A stretch of 64,000 nucleotides of DNA from Gallibacterium trehalosifermentans (GTDB taxonomy: Bacteria > Pseudomonadota > Gammaproteobacteria > Enterobacterales > Pasteurellaceae), in assembly GCF_042433055.1 (NCBI RefSeq), contig NZ_JBHLWB010000001.1, forward strand, positions 186,001-250,000. The letters are read 5' to 3'. Both the position numbers and the translations under genes were made by a program. A model generated the notes under the pieces. The model made no database searches. It saw only the letters and a program-made list of their open reading frames with translations, and was not told the origin of the DNA. Shown here one piece after another: positions 42,140-52,091 of this stretch; the first letter of the stretch is position 1, and each line of letters begins with the position of its first letter.

Positions 42140-42595
42140 ATGCAGATGCAAGCTCATTCAATGTTCAATATGGAACAACAAAAATACTCTTATCTTCCTT
42201 TGCCGTTATATGATGATTATCCACGAAAAGAATTTTTTAATAAGCAAAGTGATATACATTATCGAATGGATCTCAATCTATATTGTATTCAGAAACCTCA
42301 AGAAACTTTTTTCATGCGGGTGAAAAATGAGAATTTAGCTGCATGGGGGATTGATATTGGTGATATGTTGATTATTGAAAAAACAACCAATTTACAGCTT
42401 GGCGATCTCGTTGTTATTGAACAAGAACAAGGATTACAGCTTTATGAATTTTTTGCTAAACAGGACGGAAAATTTGTTTTCTTTTCTCTAGATTCCCGAT
42501 ATCCAAATATTTCTGTAACGCAATTAACAGCACTAAATCTACAAGGTGTGGTGGTCAGTACTATTCATCGTTTGCAAAAACGCCGTGTCGCTTAA
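42140..42595 (+). CDS. UmuD/S24-peptidase-like protein without catalytic Ser-Lys, SOS controlled
   Basis: The start at 42140 follows GGTGGAG (42126-42132). The 151 residues align with UmuD/ImpA: YLPLPLYDDYPR (UmuD N-terminal arm), then ETFFMRV, WGIDIGDMLIIEK, GDLVVIEQEQG and LQGVVVSTIHRL of the S24 core. The GDSM nucleophile region reads KNENLAAWG and the VKKL lysine region reads QLYEFF, so both members of the Ser-Lys dyad appear absent. No umuC follows. Two LexA boxes predict DNA damage induction. It may be a non-cleaving partner of a polymerase or a regulator; this is inference. Confidence 0.78.
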   Translation: MQMQAHSMFNMEQQKYSYLPLPLYDDYPRKEFFNKQSDIHYRMDLNLYCIQKPQETFFMRVKNENLAAWGIDIGDMLIIEKTTNLQLGDLVVIEQEQGLQLYEFFAKQDGKFVFFSLDSRYPNISVTQLTALNLQGVVVSTIHRLQKRRVA

Positions 42596-42647
42596 AACAT
42601 TATCGCTGTCATAGAAAAACAAAATACCTGCAAATTTTAAATAGTAC

Positions 42648-42695
42648 AAAACCCCTTTTAATAGCGTAGTAATAGCACGATAAAAGAGGTTTTTA
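42648..42695. terminator. Bidirectional terminator between the UmuD-like gene and emrB
   Basis: AAACCCCTTTTA and TAAAAGAGGTTT pair with one mismatch across a 22-base loop, flanked by T- and A-runs. It lies between convergent genes. Confidence 0.65.
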
Positions 42696-42758
42696 ATAAC
42701 ATAATAGATTATTGTCGAAAAGAAATATTGGACTTGTGAGCTAAATGATTGGTAGATA

Positions 42759-44276
42759 TTAGTGCTGGGAACTAAATGGTGGTTTAGCTAACCAAATTAT
42801 GACAAACAGTAACATAAAAGCGATAGCTGAAATATAGAATATTTCGTTGGCACCAATAATTAAACCTTGTTGTGTAATCTGGCTAGCGAGATAAGCTGTA
42901 GATTGCGTATCATTTAATCCTTTATCAGCCATTGATTGAAAATATTGTTGAGCTATTGGATTATATGGCGTAATGTTTTCTACCATTTGTCCATGGTGTA
43001 ACGCTTCACGGTTATACCACATAAAGGTAGTGAGCGAAGTTCCGATTGATCCTGCAAGGGTTCGCAAAAAGTTAAATAAACTTGAGGCTGATGCAGTTTG
43101 TTCTGGTTTTAAGCCTGATAAGGTAATGGTGGTTAATGGCATAAAGAAACAAGCTACTGCGATACCTTGAATAAATTGTGGTAATGCTACAGCAGCAAAG
43201 TCCATTTCTGGTTCAAAGGTTACCGCACGCCAATGAAATGTGAAAGCATAGACAAAGAAGCTAATGGTAACTAATAAGCGCATATCTACTTTATAACCAA
43301 AACGTCCAATAATCGGGGAAAGTAGGAGAGGAAATAACCCGATTGGTGCAGTTGCTAGCCCAGCCCAAGTCGCAGTATAGCCATAAACCTGTTGTAATAA
43401 CAATGGAATTAATACGACTGACCCTAGATAGATTAAAAAGGCTAGCGAGGTACACAAACAACCTACGGTAAAATTTCGCTTTTTAAATAATGAAATATCA
43501 ACAATGGGGTGTTTTTCGCCTAATTCCCAGATGATTAGTGCAATCAAGCCAATAACAGCAACAATAGCTAGTATGACAATTTCTGTTGAATTAAACCAAT
43601 CTTCCTCACGTCCTCTATCGAGCATAAGTTGTAAGGCGCCAACACCTAATATCAGTAAAATCAATCCAACACTATCAATCGGTTGTTGATAAGTTTTAGT
43701 TTCTTTATCACCTAATGTAATTTTGGTAAAGAGAATAACCAATATACCTATTGGAATATTAATAAAGAAAATCCAACCCCAATGAAAATCATCACTTAAC
43801 CAACCACCTAAAATGGGACCACAAATTGGCGCAATGACAACCGTCATAGACCAGAAAGCTAATGCCATTGCACGACGTTGTGGTGGATAATTATTCAATA
43901 AGAGGCTTTGAGAGAGTGGGACAATGGGACCTGCTGCTAATCCTTGGATAATACGGCAGGCAATGAGCATATTTAATGAATGTGAAATCCCACATAACCA
44001 TGAAGCAATCACAAAGATGAGTACAGAGATAAGGAAGAGTTTGACTTCACCAAAACGACGAGCTAACCAACCAGTAATTGGAATAGCAATCGCATTGGCT
44101 ACGCCAAAAGAGGTGATGACCCATGTGCCTTGCGAACTTGAAGCACCTAAGTCTCCCGCAATAGTAGGAATAGCGACATTCGCAATCGTTGAATCAAGGA
44201 CTTGCATAAATGTTGCTAAAGCAAGCCCAAGTGTCATCATAACTAATGCTCCACCTTTGATCGGTGCTGTATTCAT
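42759..44276 (-). CDS. emrB: Multidrug efflux MFS transporter EmrB (DHA2 family, 14 TM)
   Basis: The 505-residue protein has 14 predicted membrane helices and the DHA2 motifs LDSTIANVAIPTIAGDLGAS (motif D1), GWLARRFGEVKLF (motif A) and PICGPILGGWL (motif C). With EmrA and an outer membrane TolC it exports hydrophobic compounds with proton import. It starts 15 bp after emrA in an mprA-emrA-emrB operon. Confidence 0.94.
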   Translation of the reverse strand: MNTAPIKGGALVMMTLGLALATFMQVLDSTIANVAIPTIAGDLGASSSQGTWVITSFGVANAIAIPITGWLARRFGEVKLFLISVLIFVIASWLCGISHSLNMLIACRIIQGLAAGPIVPLSQSLLLNNYPPQRRAMALAFWSMTVVIAPICGPILGGWLSDDFHWGWIFFINIPIGILVILFTKITLGDKETKTYQQPIDSVGLILLILGVGALQLMLDRGREEDWFNSTEIVILAIVAVIGLIALIIWELGEKHPIVDISLFKKRNFTVGCLCTSLAFLIYLGSVVLIPLLLQQVYGYTATWAGLATAPIGLFPLLLSPIIGRFGYKVDMRLLVTISFFVYAFTFHWRAVTFEPEMDFAAVALPQFIQGIAVACFFMPLTTITLSGLKPEQTASASSLFNFLRTLAGSIGTSLTTFMWYNREALHHGQMVENITPYNPIAQQYFQSMADKGLNDTQSTAYLASQITQQGLIIGANEIFYISAIAFMLLFVIIWLAKPPFSSQH

Positions 44277-44291
44277 AGTAATTTTCCTTAA

Positions 44292-45458
44292 TCAATGACT
44301 ATTTTGTTGAATTATTTTAATAATCTCTTGATTAATGGGGGCTAAATCATAGTGTAGCGTATCGGTTTCATAACGTGTTTCTGTCCGCGCTTTGTTTGGT
44401 AAAACATCGCCATCACGGTTAGATGTATTTACTTCAACCGTTGCCGAAAGACCAATCCGTAATGGATATTTCTGAATTTGTTCAGGATCGAGTTCAATAC
44501 GGACAGGTAAGCGTTGAACTACTTTGATCCAGTTGCCTGTTGCGTTTTGTGCTGGCAATAATGAAAAGGCACTGCCTGTTCCTGCATCAATACCAACAAC
44601 TTTTCCTGCAAACTCGACGCTCTCTCCATAGAGATCAAATACAATAGTGGCTGGTTGATTTAAACGAATATTTGTGAGTTGGGTTTCTTTAAAATTTGCC
44701 TCTAGCCAAATTTGATTTAAAGGAACAACAGCTAATAATGGAGAACCTGCTTTGATACTTTCTCCTACTTGCACACTACGTTTGGCTACATAGCCTGTAA
44801 CTGGGCTAATAACTTTTGTCCGTTGTAAGGTTAACCATGCTTGACGCACATTATCCGCAGCTTGAATGACATTGGGTTGCTGGTCAATAGATGTATTTAA
44901 CAATAGTGCTTTAGTTGCATTAAGCTGTGCTTGGACTGCAGCAAGATCACTTTTGGCTATAGTTACTGCATCGATTGCGTGTTGATAACTTTCTTTTGAT
45001 ACAGCACCAGTTTTATTTAAAGATTGTCGGCGGGCAAGATCTTCTTCTGCTTGTTGTAGTGCAATTTTTTTGGCTTCTAATAATGAGCTTAATTGTTTTT
45101 CAGTAAAAACGAGCTGGTTAGTTTTACGAACGACGTCAGCGAGTGTATGTTTTGCTTGCGAAAGTGCAAGTTTAGCATCAGTATCATCAAGTTGGAGTAA
45201 CACATCGCCTTTCTTCACTAAATCAGTATTTTCTGTATTTAGTTTAGCTACACTACCAGATACTTGGGCGGAGACTTGAATGATGTTGCCTGTAACATAA
45301 GCGTCATCAGTTTCAGTGAAATTTTTGACAAAAAAGAGCCAATAAACAAAACTAATGATTGAAATAATTAATAATAAAACAACAAAGGAAACAAGATGTT
45401 TCCTTCTGGTTTTATGACGAACACTATTTTTTTTGTCTTGTTCGGAAATCTCTGACAT
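44292..45458 (-). CDS. emrA: Multidrug efflux periplasmic adaptor EmrA (HlyD family)
   Basis: An N-terminal membrane anchor (HLVSFVVLLLIISIISFVYWLFF, about residues 21-43) precedes a biotinyl-lipoyl-like half (TDDAYVTGNIIQVSAQVSGSV), a long coiled-coil hairpin (about 90-190) and beta-barrel domains. The 388 residues match EmrA. It bridges EmrB to TolC. It is the middle gene of the operon. Confidence 0.95.
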   Translation of the reverse strand: MSEISEQDKKNSVRHKTRRKHLVSFVVLLLIISIISFVYWLFFVKNFTETDDAYVTGNIIQVSAQVSGSVAKLNTENTDLVKKGDVLLQLDDTDAKLALSQAKHTLADVVRKTNQLVFTEKQLSSLLEAKKIALQQAEEDLARRQSLNKTGAVSKESYQHAIDAVTIAKSDLAAVQAQLNATKALLLNTSIDQQPNVIQAADNVRQAWLTLQRTKVISPVTGYVAKRSVQVGESIKAGSPLLAVVPLNQIWLEANFKETQLTNIRLNQPATIVFDLYGESVEFAGKVVGIDAGTGSAFSLLPAQNATGNWIKVVQRLPVRIELDPEQIQKYPLRIGLSATVEVNTSNRDGDVLPNKARTETRYETDTLHYDLAPINQEIIKIIQQNSH

Positions 45459-45481
45459 ATCTATGACCTTAAATATTAGGA

Positions 45482-46000
45482 TTATATTCTATGTTGAAGA
45501 TTGTATTCTTCTAAGCGTCGAGAAAGTTTAAGTAATAAACGGCGAAGTGTTTGAATCTCTTTGTCTGTTAAAGCACTAAAAATAGATCCCATTAACTCCC
45601 ATTGATGAGGAAAAATCTCTTTTAAAAATTCATGCCCTTTATCATTGATACGTAAACTAAAACAGCGACGATCTTCAGGGACGGTAATGCGATCAATCCA
45701 GCCTTTGTTGACCAGTTCATCTGAAATTCGAGTTGCATTGGTACGTGAAGAACCTAAAATTTCACTAAGGCGAGAAGGTTGGATTTCATGGTTAGGTTGG
45801 AGATAGGTAACGATTAATGCTTCAAAAAGTGTGTGGTTTAGTCCAACTTCTTTAAGTAGATGATTTCGATGTTCAAGGTAGTTGCTATTAACGTTAAATA
45901 ATAAACGCACTAAGATGATTTGATCTAAAGGCATATTAGGAAAGTCTTCAGAATACATCTTAATGACGTTGTCGGTGTCAGATAATAATTGCTTAATCAT
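45482..46000 (-). CDS. mprA: MarR-family repressor MprA (EmrR)
   Basis: This winged-helix regulator (172 residues) has a DNA recognition region LSEILGSSRTNATRISDELVNKGWIDRITVPEDRRCFSLRI. It lies 23 bp upstream of emrA and has the length of E. coli MprA (176). It probably represses its own operon until it binds an efflux substrate. The operator was not pinpointed; the 181-bp upstream spacer (46001-46181) is AT-rich. Confidence 0.92.
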   Translation of the reverse strand: MIKQLLSDTDNVIKMYSEDFPNMPLDQIILVRLLFNVNSNYLEHRNHLLKEVGLNHTLFEALIVTYLQPNHEIQPSRLSEILGSSRTNATRISDELVNKGWIDRITVPEDRRCFSLRINDKGHEFLKEIFPHQWELMGSIFSALTDKEIQTLRRLLLKLSRRLEEYNLQHRI

Positions 46001-46181
46001 AAATTACCCCAGCTAGATAGTATTTAGTAGAACAGTAAACAATGTAATAATAACTTGTAAAATTATATTTGGTCAAGTGTATCCAGATAGGTGAGAGAGT
46101 TTCTAGCAATAATAATAAATAGTTGAAAATACCTATTCATAATAATAACCTGTTCGTTAAGTGATTAGGTAAGAGACTTAT

Positions 46182-46763
46182 TTAACTATATTGTGCAATA
46201 ACGTTTTTCACTTTTGATAAAAGCGCTTTTCTAGCTAGATCGTCAATGATGTGAATATCCCCAAAGAAATGATGTTGTATATCAGTAATACCACAGTAAT
46301 TGAATAAACCATTGATGAGTGTTGTCTCTAAAGCTGTCAAGAAACCTTTTTCTTGATATGTTTGAGTATTATTTCCTAAGGTAATGAATTGTAACATTTT
46401 TTTGTTATTTAATAAGCCACGACTCCCTGTTGCACTTGTTTCGTAGGCAAACCCATGACTTAATACCCGATCTAAATAACCTTTTAAAATTGCAGGAAAC
46501 CCCAGCCACCATAAAGGATAGACTAAAGTGATTAGATCTGCTTGGGTGATAAATTGTTGTTCTTGTAGAATATCAGGTGGGAGGTTGCCTAGATTGATTT
46601 GGTTAAACTCCTGCCAAGTGAGAACAGGGTTAAAGTTTAGTTGATAAAGATTACGAATGATTACATTCATATTAGCAAGTTTAGAGGCTGTAATAATTTC
46701 ATCTAAAATGGCGTGGTTAAAACTTTGTTCATTAGGGTGTGCATAAATAATAAGATGATTCAT
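46182..46763 (-). CDS. NAD(P)H dehydrogenase (quinone)/flavodoxin-like oxidoreductase
   Basis: This 193-residue FMN-binding flavodoxin-fold protein belongs to the KefF/MdaB/NQO family: HLIIYAHPNEQSFNHAI at the N-terminus, DLITLVYPLWWLGFPAILKGYLDRVLSHGFAY in the middle and QFITLGNNTQTY. The start MNHLII at 46763 is preferred over a TTG 12 bp upstream. It is divergent from hpt. It may reduce quinones or electrophiles. No partner gene is adjacent. Confidence 0.85.
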   Translation of the reverse strand: MNHLIIYAHPNEQSFNHAILDEIITASKLANMNVIIRNLYQLNFNPVLTWQEFNQINLGNLPPDILQEQQFITQADLITLVYPLWWLGFPAILKGYLDRVLSHGFAYETSATGSRGLLNNKKMLQFITLGNNTQTYQEKGFLTALETTLINGLFNYCGITDIQHHFFGDIHIIDDLARKALLSKVKNVIAQYS

Positions 46764-46928
46764 GGGGTGTTCCAAGTGAGTAAAAGTTGAGAATAAGGAT
46801 CTTATTGGAATGCTTGATTAAGTGCAAGTTTGGGTTACTTGGAAAGAATTTGGTTTGTCTATTTTTTATTGTATTGATTTTCGGTATAGTAGCGCAGTTT
46901 GTTGTCATGGTAAGAGTAGGAGAAAATA

Positions 46929-47468
46929 ATGAAGAAGCATCATATTGAAACATTAATTCCAGAAAATGAAATACATTCAAGAATTAAGGCATTAGGACAG
47001 GAAATTACCCACTATTATCAACATAAACAAAGTAAAGGGGTATATGTGGTTGGGTTGTTGCGTGGCTCATTTATGTTTATGGCAGATTTAGTGAGAGAAA
47101 TTGAGTTACCAGTAGAAGTAGATTTTATGACAGCATCAAGTTATGGTAGCAGTATGACGACTAATCATGATGTAAAAATTGCGAAAGATTTAGAGGGGGA
47201 TATTAAGGGGAAAGACGTTTTAATCGTTGAAGATATTATTGATACAGGATATACCTTAGATAAAGTACGGCAAATTTTGTCTTTACGGGAACCTAACTCA
47301 TTAACGATTTGTACTTTATTAGACAAACCCTCTCGGCGAGAAGTTGAGGTAAATGTAGATTGGATTGGATTTACGATTCCAGATGAATTTGTCGTAGGCT
47401 ATGGGATTGATTATGCACAACAATATAGACAATTAGGCTATATCGCAAAAGTGGTGTTAGAAGAATAA
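46929..47468 (+). CDS. hpt: Hypoxanthine phosphoribosyltransferase
   Basis: It converts hypoxanthine or guanine plus PRPP to IMP/GMP in purine salvage. The PRPP-binding motif [13 protein letters not shown] is at residues 97-109, preceded by GLLRGSFMF (42-50) and DFMTASSYG. At 179 residues it matches E. coli Hpt (178). AGGAG (46917-46921) is the ribosome binding site. Confidence 0.96.
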   Translation: MKKHHIETLIPENEIHSRIKALGQEITHYYQHKQSKGVYVVGLLRGSFMFMADLVREIELPVEVDFMTASSYGSSMTTNHDVKIAKDLEGDIKGKDVLIVEDIIDTGYTLDKVRQILSLREPNSLTICTLLDKPSRREVEVNVDWIGFTIPDEFVVGYGIDYAQQYRQLGYIAKVVLEE

Positions 47469-47478
47469 TGTTGATTAT

Positions 47479-47508
47479 GGAGAGATGGTACTATGCGACC
47501 ATTTCTCC
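47479..47508. terminator. Hairpin between convergent hpt and metX
   Basis: GGAGAGATGG and CCATTTCTCC pair with one mismatch across a 10-base loop. It overlaps the last codons of metX. The T-run is poor. Confidence 0.45.
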
Positions 47509-48576
47509 TAACCCACGACGGATTTTTGGGGCAAAAAATTCATAATCAACTAAAAAAGCATCATGACCAAAATCAGAAGTAATTTCATTGTAATAAAGAT
47601 CGACCTCTGCTTTCTCTAATAATTGACGACTCTTTTCTAAATCAACTAATTTAAATAATTGATCATTTGTTACGGCAATTAACGTGTATTTGGCTTTGAT
47701 CCTTGATAAGGCTTCAACTGCATTATTATAACCAATCGCAGGATCATATAAATCTAAGGCGCGCATGAGTTGTAAATAACTATTAGCATCAAAACGTTCT
47801 AAAAATTTTTTCCCTTGGTAACTTAAATAAGACTCTACTTGAAAATAATCACCTAAAAAATTACCTTCTTGCTTAATTGCTCGCCCAAATGCTTTAGTCA
47901 ACTGGATATGGGTTCGATAAGTGAGCATTCCTAACATTCTTGCTGTTGCTAGACCTTGAGCAGGTGGGTTGCCTTGGTAATAATGACCTTGATTAAAGTT
48001 AGGATCTTGTACGATAGCTTGGCGCATAACATGATTAAAACCAATCGCTTCAGCACTCATATAAAGAGATGAACATAAATTAACCACATGATCCATAAAA
48101 TCGGGATAACTAATTGCCCATTGTGTTGCTTGCATACCACCAAATGATCCACCGATCACGGCGTGCAAATGAGTGATACCTAATTGATCAAGTAATGCTT
48201 TCTGTACTTTTACAATATCTTGAATCGTAATTTGTGGGAAATCGCCGCCATAAGGTATTCCTGTCTCGGGGTTAATGCTCATTGGTCCTGTTGTTCCTTT
48301 ACAGCCACCCAATACATTTGAACAGATAAAAAAGTACTTATCGGTATCTAATGCCATGCCAGGTCCCATAAAATTTTGCCACCAACCTTTTTGTTGGCTA
48401 TCCGCAAAATAAGGTTCAGCATCGCCAGTTAACGCATGACAAATTAAAATAATGTTATTTTTTTGTGAGTTTAAATTGCCATATGTTTGGTAACAGACAG
48501 TAATGTTTTTTAGTGAACCACCGAAGGTAAGAGTAAGCGCGGAGTTTGTAAATAGCATAAGTTGTTGCGCAGACAT
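47491..48576 (-). CDS. metX: Homoserine O-acetyltransferase
   Basis: This alpha/beta-hydrolase commits homoserine to methionine synthesis by acetyl-CoA. The triad is visible: S144 in GGSFGGMQ, D305 in TNDQLF and H338 in FGHDAF. The 361-residue length fits MetX (which may also act as a succinyltransferase in some lineages). Five MET boxes upstream predict MetJ control, shared with the methionine synthase-like gene at 36.5 kb. Confidence 0.95.
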   Translation of the reverse strand: MSAQQLMLFTNSALTLTFGGSLKNITVCYQTYGNLNSQKNNIILICHALTGDAEPYFADSQQKGWWQNFMGPGMALDTDKYFFICSNVLGGCKGTTGPMSINPETGIPYGGDFPQITIQDIVKVQKALLDQLGITHLHAVIGGSFGGMQATQWAISYPDFMDHVVNLCSSLYMSAEAIGFNHVMRQAIVQDPNFNQGHYYQGNPPAQGLATARMLGMLTYRTHIQLTKAFGRAIKQEGNFLGDYFQVESYLSYQGKKFLERFDANSYLQLMRALDLYDPAIGYNNAVEALSRIKAKYTLIAVTNDQLFKLVDLEKSRQLLEKAEVDLYYNEITSDFGHDAFLVDYEFFAPKIRRGLGEMVA

Positions 48577-48881
48577 TTGATTTCCTAAAATAGCATTATT
48601 TTTTGTTAATGAGATGATAAGTTAGCGATCAGAGGGAATAAAGTCAAGAAATTTTAGATGTCTAAACATCTAGAAAGTTAAACATCTAAACGTCTAATAA
48701 ATAATGGTACAAAAAGCGATAAAAAGTTGTATATAAAATACTCATTAGCTTTATTATCGAATTCTATTTTTATGATCTACGTCATAAAATAAAAATTTTC
48801 ATTGTGTCAGAAATTTAATTTGTACCTCTTGGGTGTTACAATTTTTCTACTTTTTATAATTAATTATTAGAGGTCAATCTT
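48577..48881. promoter_or_regulatory. Divergent control region of metX and fumC
   Basis: In these 305 bp the metX side holds the MET boxes at 48656-48695. The fumC side is AT-rich with a TATAAT at about 48855-48860 and AGAGG ahead of the ATG at 48882. I see no small gene. Confidence 0.6.
48656..48695. promoter_or_regulatory. MetJ operator (five tandem MET boxes)
   Basis: Five contiguous octamers: AGATGTCT, AAACATCT, AGAAAGTT, AAACATCT, AAACGTCT. The middle box is the weakest. The tandem 8-bp register is typical of MetJ operators. The array lies 80-119 bp upstream of the metX start. Confidence 0.92.
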
Positions 48882-50276
48882 ATGGAATTTAGAATTGAAC
48901 ATGACACTATGGGTGAAGTGAAAGTGCCAGCAGATAAATATTGGGCTGCGCAAACTGAACGTTCACGTAACAACTTTAAAATTGGACCAGCCGCTTCTAT
49001 GCCAGCTGAAATCATTGAAGCATTTGGTTATTTAAAAAAAGCAGCTGCATATGCAAACCATGATTTAGGTGTGCTTCCTATTGAAAAAAGAGATCTCATT
49101 GCCCAAGCTTGTGATGAAATTTTAGCAAATAAATTAGATGATCAATTCCCACTTGTTATTTGGCAGACTGGTTCTGGTACACAATCAAATATGAATGTGA
49201 ATGAAGTGGTAGCAAATCGTGCACACGTATTAAATGGTGGAAAATTAGGTGAAAAAAGTGTGATTCACCCAAATGATGATGTGAATAAGTCGCAATCTTC
49301 TAATGATACTTACCCAACTGCAATGCACATTGCAGCATATAAAAAAGTTGTTGAAACCACGATTCCAGCAGTAGAACGTTTACAAAAAACCTTTGCCGAG
49401 AAAGCGGCGAAATTTACTGATGTGGTAAAAATTGGACGTACACATTTAATGGACGCAACGCCATTGACATTAGGTCAAGAGTTTTCTGCTTATGCGGCAC
49501 AGCTTGATTTTGGTTTGAAAGCATTAAAAAATACGTTACCGCATTTAAGACAACTGGCATTAGGTGGTACCGCAGTAGGTACGGGGTTAAATACACCAAA
49601 AGGTTATGATGTAAAAGTTGCAGAGTATATTGCGCAATTTACAGGTCTGCCATTTATTACTGCAGAAAATAAATTTGAAGCATTAGCCACTCACGATGCC
49701 GTTGTTGAAACACACGGAGCATTAAAACAATTAGCGGTTTCACTTTATAAAATTGCTAATGACATTCGTTTATTAGCTTCTGGTCCACGTTCAGGTATCG
49801 GTGAAATTTTAATTCCTGAAAATGAACCTGGTTCATCTATTATGCCAGGGAAAGTGAACCCAACCCAATGTGAAGCGATGACGATGGTATGTGCGCAAGT
49901 ATTAGGGAATGATACCACTATTTCTTTTGCTGGTTCACAAGGACATTTCCAATTAAATGTATTTAAACCAGTGATGGCGTATAACTTCTTACAATCTGCA
50001 CAATTATTAGCCGATGCGTGCATTTCATTTGATGAACACTGTGCAGTTGGTATTGAGCCAAACTATCCACGCATTAAAATGCAATTAGAAAACTCATTAA
50101 TGTTGGTTACTGCATTAAATACCCATATTGGTTATGAAAAAGCAGCGAAAATTGCGAAAACTGCACATAAAAATGGTACAACCTTACGCGAAGAAGCGAT
50201 TAACTTAGGGTTTGTTACCGCAGAGCAATTTGATGAATGGGTTCGTCCTGAAGATATGGTAGGTAGTTTAAAATAA
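48882..50276 (+). CDS. fumC: Class II fumarate hydratase
   Basis: This iron-independent TCA enzyme hydrates fumarate to malate. The family signature [11 protein letters not shown] is at residues 317-327, with the catalytic serine at 318 as in E. coli; the substrate loop GSGTQSNMN and [10 protein letters not shown] (equivalent to TH188) are present. The 464 residues match the family. It is monocistronic with a terminator. Confidence 0.97.
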   Translation: MEFRIEHDTMGEVKVPADKYWAAQTERSRNNFKIGPAASMPAEIIEAFGYLKKAAAYANHDLGVLPIEKRDLIAQACDEILANKLDDQFPLVIWQTGSGTQSNMNVNEVVANRAHVLNGGKLGEKSVIHPNDDVNKSQSSNDTYPTAMHIAAYKKVVETTIPAVERLQKTFAEKAAKFTDVVKIGRTHLMDATPLTLGQEFSAYAAQLDFGLKALKNTLPHLRQLALGGTAVGTGLNTPKGYDVKVAEYIAQFTGLPFITAENKFEALATHDAVVETHGALKQLAVSLYKIANDIRLLASGPRSGIGEILIPENEPGSSIMPGKVNPTQCEAMTMVCAQVLGNDTTISFAGSQGHFQLNVFKPVMAYNFLQSAQLLADACISFDEHCAVGIEPNYPRIKMQLENSLMLVTALNTHIGYEKAAKIAKTAHKNGTTLREEAINLGFVTAEQFDEWVRPEDMVGSLK

Positions 50277-50309
50277 AACTGCTTTATCAGTTTATATAAA
50301 TTAAATATG

Positions 50310-50342
50310 AGGGTACTTAGGAATAAGTACCCTTAGTTTTTT
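50310..50342 (+). terminator. Rho-independent terminator after fumC
   Basis: AGGGTACTT pairs with AAGTACCCT across AGGAAT, followed by TAGTTTTTT. Confidence 0.88.
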
Positions 50343-50559
50343 GGTAAACCTAATTTTGATAATTAATCTCTATAAATGTTAGTGGGGCGCCTTTTAGGGT
50401 GAAACCTAAATCTAAATTTAGCTAAGAATATGATGAACTGAATTTATATTACTTTATCAACAAATAGGAGAGCAGAAATCTTGATAAAAGGTTAGGATTC
50501 ATCAAGAAATCAGCTATAATGTGCGACATTTTTGGAAAATTGAAAGGTTTGAGGTGATT
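50343..50559. promoter_or_regulatory. fumC-der spacer with a copy of the intergenic repeat
   Basis: The stretch around 50389-50418 (CTTTTAGGGTGAAACCTAAATC) resembles the AAACCTAAATC arm found at 13990-14001. AATATTACTTTATCAAC-like AT-rich sequence and GAGGTG (50550-50555), the ribosome binding site of der, follow. A promoter could not be fixed. Confidence 0.4.
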
Positions 50560-52053
50560 ATGACTCCTGTCATTGCGCTTGTAGGGCGCCCCAATGTTGG
50601 TAAATCAACATTATTTAACCGTTTAACTCGTAGTCGTGATGCACTTGTCGCAAATTTCCCTGGATTGACACGCGATCGCAAGTATGGTCAAGGTCAAATA
50701 AATGGTATGGAATTTATTGTGATCGATACTGGCGGGATTGATGGCTCAGAAGAGGGGATTGAAGAAAAAATGGCGGAACAATCGCTATTGGCGATTGATG
50801 AAGCAGATATTGTATTGTTTTTGGTTGATGCGCGTGCAGGTTTAACGCCAGCTGATATTGGGATTGCACAATATTTACGTCGTCGTGAGAAATCAACCAT
50901 TGTCGTTGCTAATAAGATTGATGGCATTGATGCAGATTCACACGTTGCTGAATTTTATCAATTAGGATTAGGTGAAATCGCACAAATTGCGGCATCACAA
51001 GGGCGCGGTGTTACACAATTAATTCAAGACGTATTAGCTCCTTATCAAACAGAAGAGAATTTAGCTGAAGACGTTGCTGACGAAGCGTGGCAAGATGATT
51101 TTGCGTTTGAGCAAGATGAGGATATGTTACTCTCTTTAGCAGAGGCTGAGGAAAGCATAGAGGAAGAAGAGCAAGATAAGCCAATTAAAATTGCGATTGT
51201 TGGGCGTCCGAATGTTGGAAAATCGACGCTTACAAACCGTATTTTAGGAGAAGATCGGGTCGTGGTATATGATATGCCAGGTACGACACGGGATAGTATC
51301 TATATTCCTATGGAGCGAGATGGGCAGCAATATACGATCATTGATACCGCTGGTGTACGTAAGCGTGGCAAGGTAACGTTAACTGTTGAAAAATTTTCAG
51401 TGATTAAAACGTTACAAGCGATTCAAGATGCAAATGTGGTGTTACTGACAATCGATGCACGGGAAGGTATTTCAGATCAAGATCTTTCATTATTAGGCTT
51501 TATCTTAAATGCAGGGCGTGCGTTAGTGATTGTTGTTAATAAATGGGACGGTTTAACTCAAGAGATCAAAGATAATATTAAATCTGAACTAGATCGTCGG
51601 TTAGATTTTATAGATTTTGCACGAGTGCATTTTATTTCTGCCTTGCATGGTAGCGGTGTGGGGAATTTATTTGATTCTGTTACGGAAGCTTATCAATCAG
51701 CCACCAAACGCTATTCTACCTCATTGTTAACTCGTATTTTGCAAATGGCGACAGATGAACATCAACCGCCAATGATTTCGGGAAGAAGAATTAAATTAAA
51801 ATATGCTCACCCAGGTGGTCATAACCCACCAATTATTGTGATCCATGGTAACCAAGTTGATAAATTGCCAGACTCTTACAAACGCTATTTATCAAATTAT
51901 TATCGCCGTAGTTTGCAAATTATTGGTTCGCCAATTCGTCTGTTGTTCCAAGATGGGGAAAATCCTTATGCGGGGAAACGGAATACATTAACGCCAAATC
52001 AGTTGCGTAAACGTAGAAGATTGATGAAATTTATTAAGAAATCGAAGAAATAA
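50560..52053 (+). CDS. der: Ribosome biogenesis GTPase Der (EngA)
   Basis: Der has two tandem G domains and a KH-like domain and is needed for 50S assembly. From ATG 50560 (GAGGTG before it) P-loops GRPNVGKST occur at residues 9-17 and 215-223, each followed by DTxG and NKxD motifs (NKID, NKWD). An acidic linker (EDVADEAW...EEEEQDKP) separates them. The C-terminal KH domain ends in a basic tail. 497 residues is usual for Pasteurellaceae. A GTG 39 bp upstream is in frame but lacks a ribosome binding site. Confidence 0.96.
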   Translation: MTPVIALVGRPNVGKSTLFNRLTRSRDALVANFPGLTRDRKYGQGQINGMEFIVIDTGGIDGSEEGIEEKMAEQSLLAIDEADIVLFLVDARAGLTPADIGIAQYLRRREKSTIVVANKIDGIDADSHVAEFYQLGLGEIAQIAASQGRGVTQLIQDVLAPYQTEENLAEDVADEAWQDDFAFEQDEDMLLSLAEAEESIEEEEQDKPIKIAIVGRPNVGKSTLTNRILGEDRVVVYDMPGTTRDSIYIPMERDGQQYTIIDTAGVRKRGKVTLTVEKFSVIKTLQAIQDANVVLLTIDAREGISDQDLSLLGFILNAGRALVIVVNKWDGLTQEIKDNIKSELDRRLDFIDFARVHFISALHGSGVGNLFDSVTEAYQSATKRYSTSLLTRILQMATDEHQPPMISGRRIKLKYAHPGGHNPPIIVIHGNQVDKLPDSYKRYLSNYYRRSLQIIGSPIRLLFQDGENPYAGKRNTLTPNQLRKRRRLMKFIKKSKK

Positions 52054-52057
52054 TTAG

Positions 52058-52090
52058 AAATGGCTTCTCAATATGAGAAGCCATTTTATT
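52058..52090. terminator. Bidirectional terminator between der and the DMT permease
   Basis: AAATGGCTTCTC pairs with GAGAAGCCATTT across AATAT, followed by TTATTTTTAT. It serves der and probably the convergent gene. Confidence 0.88.
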
Positions 52091-52091
52091 T

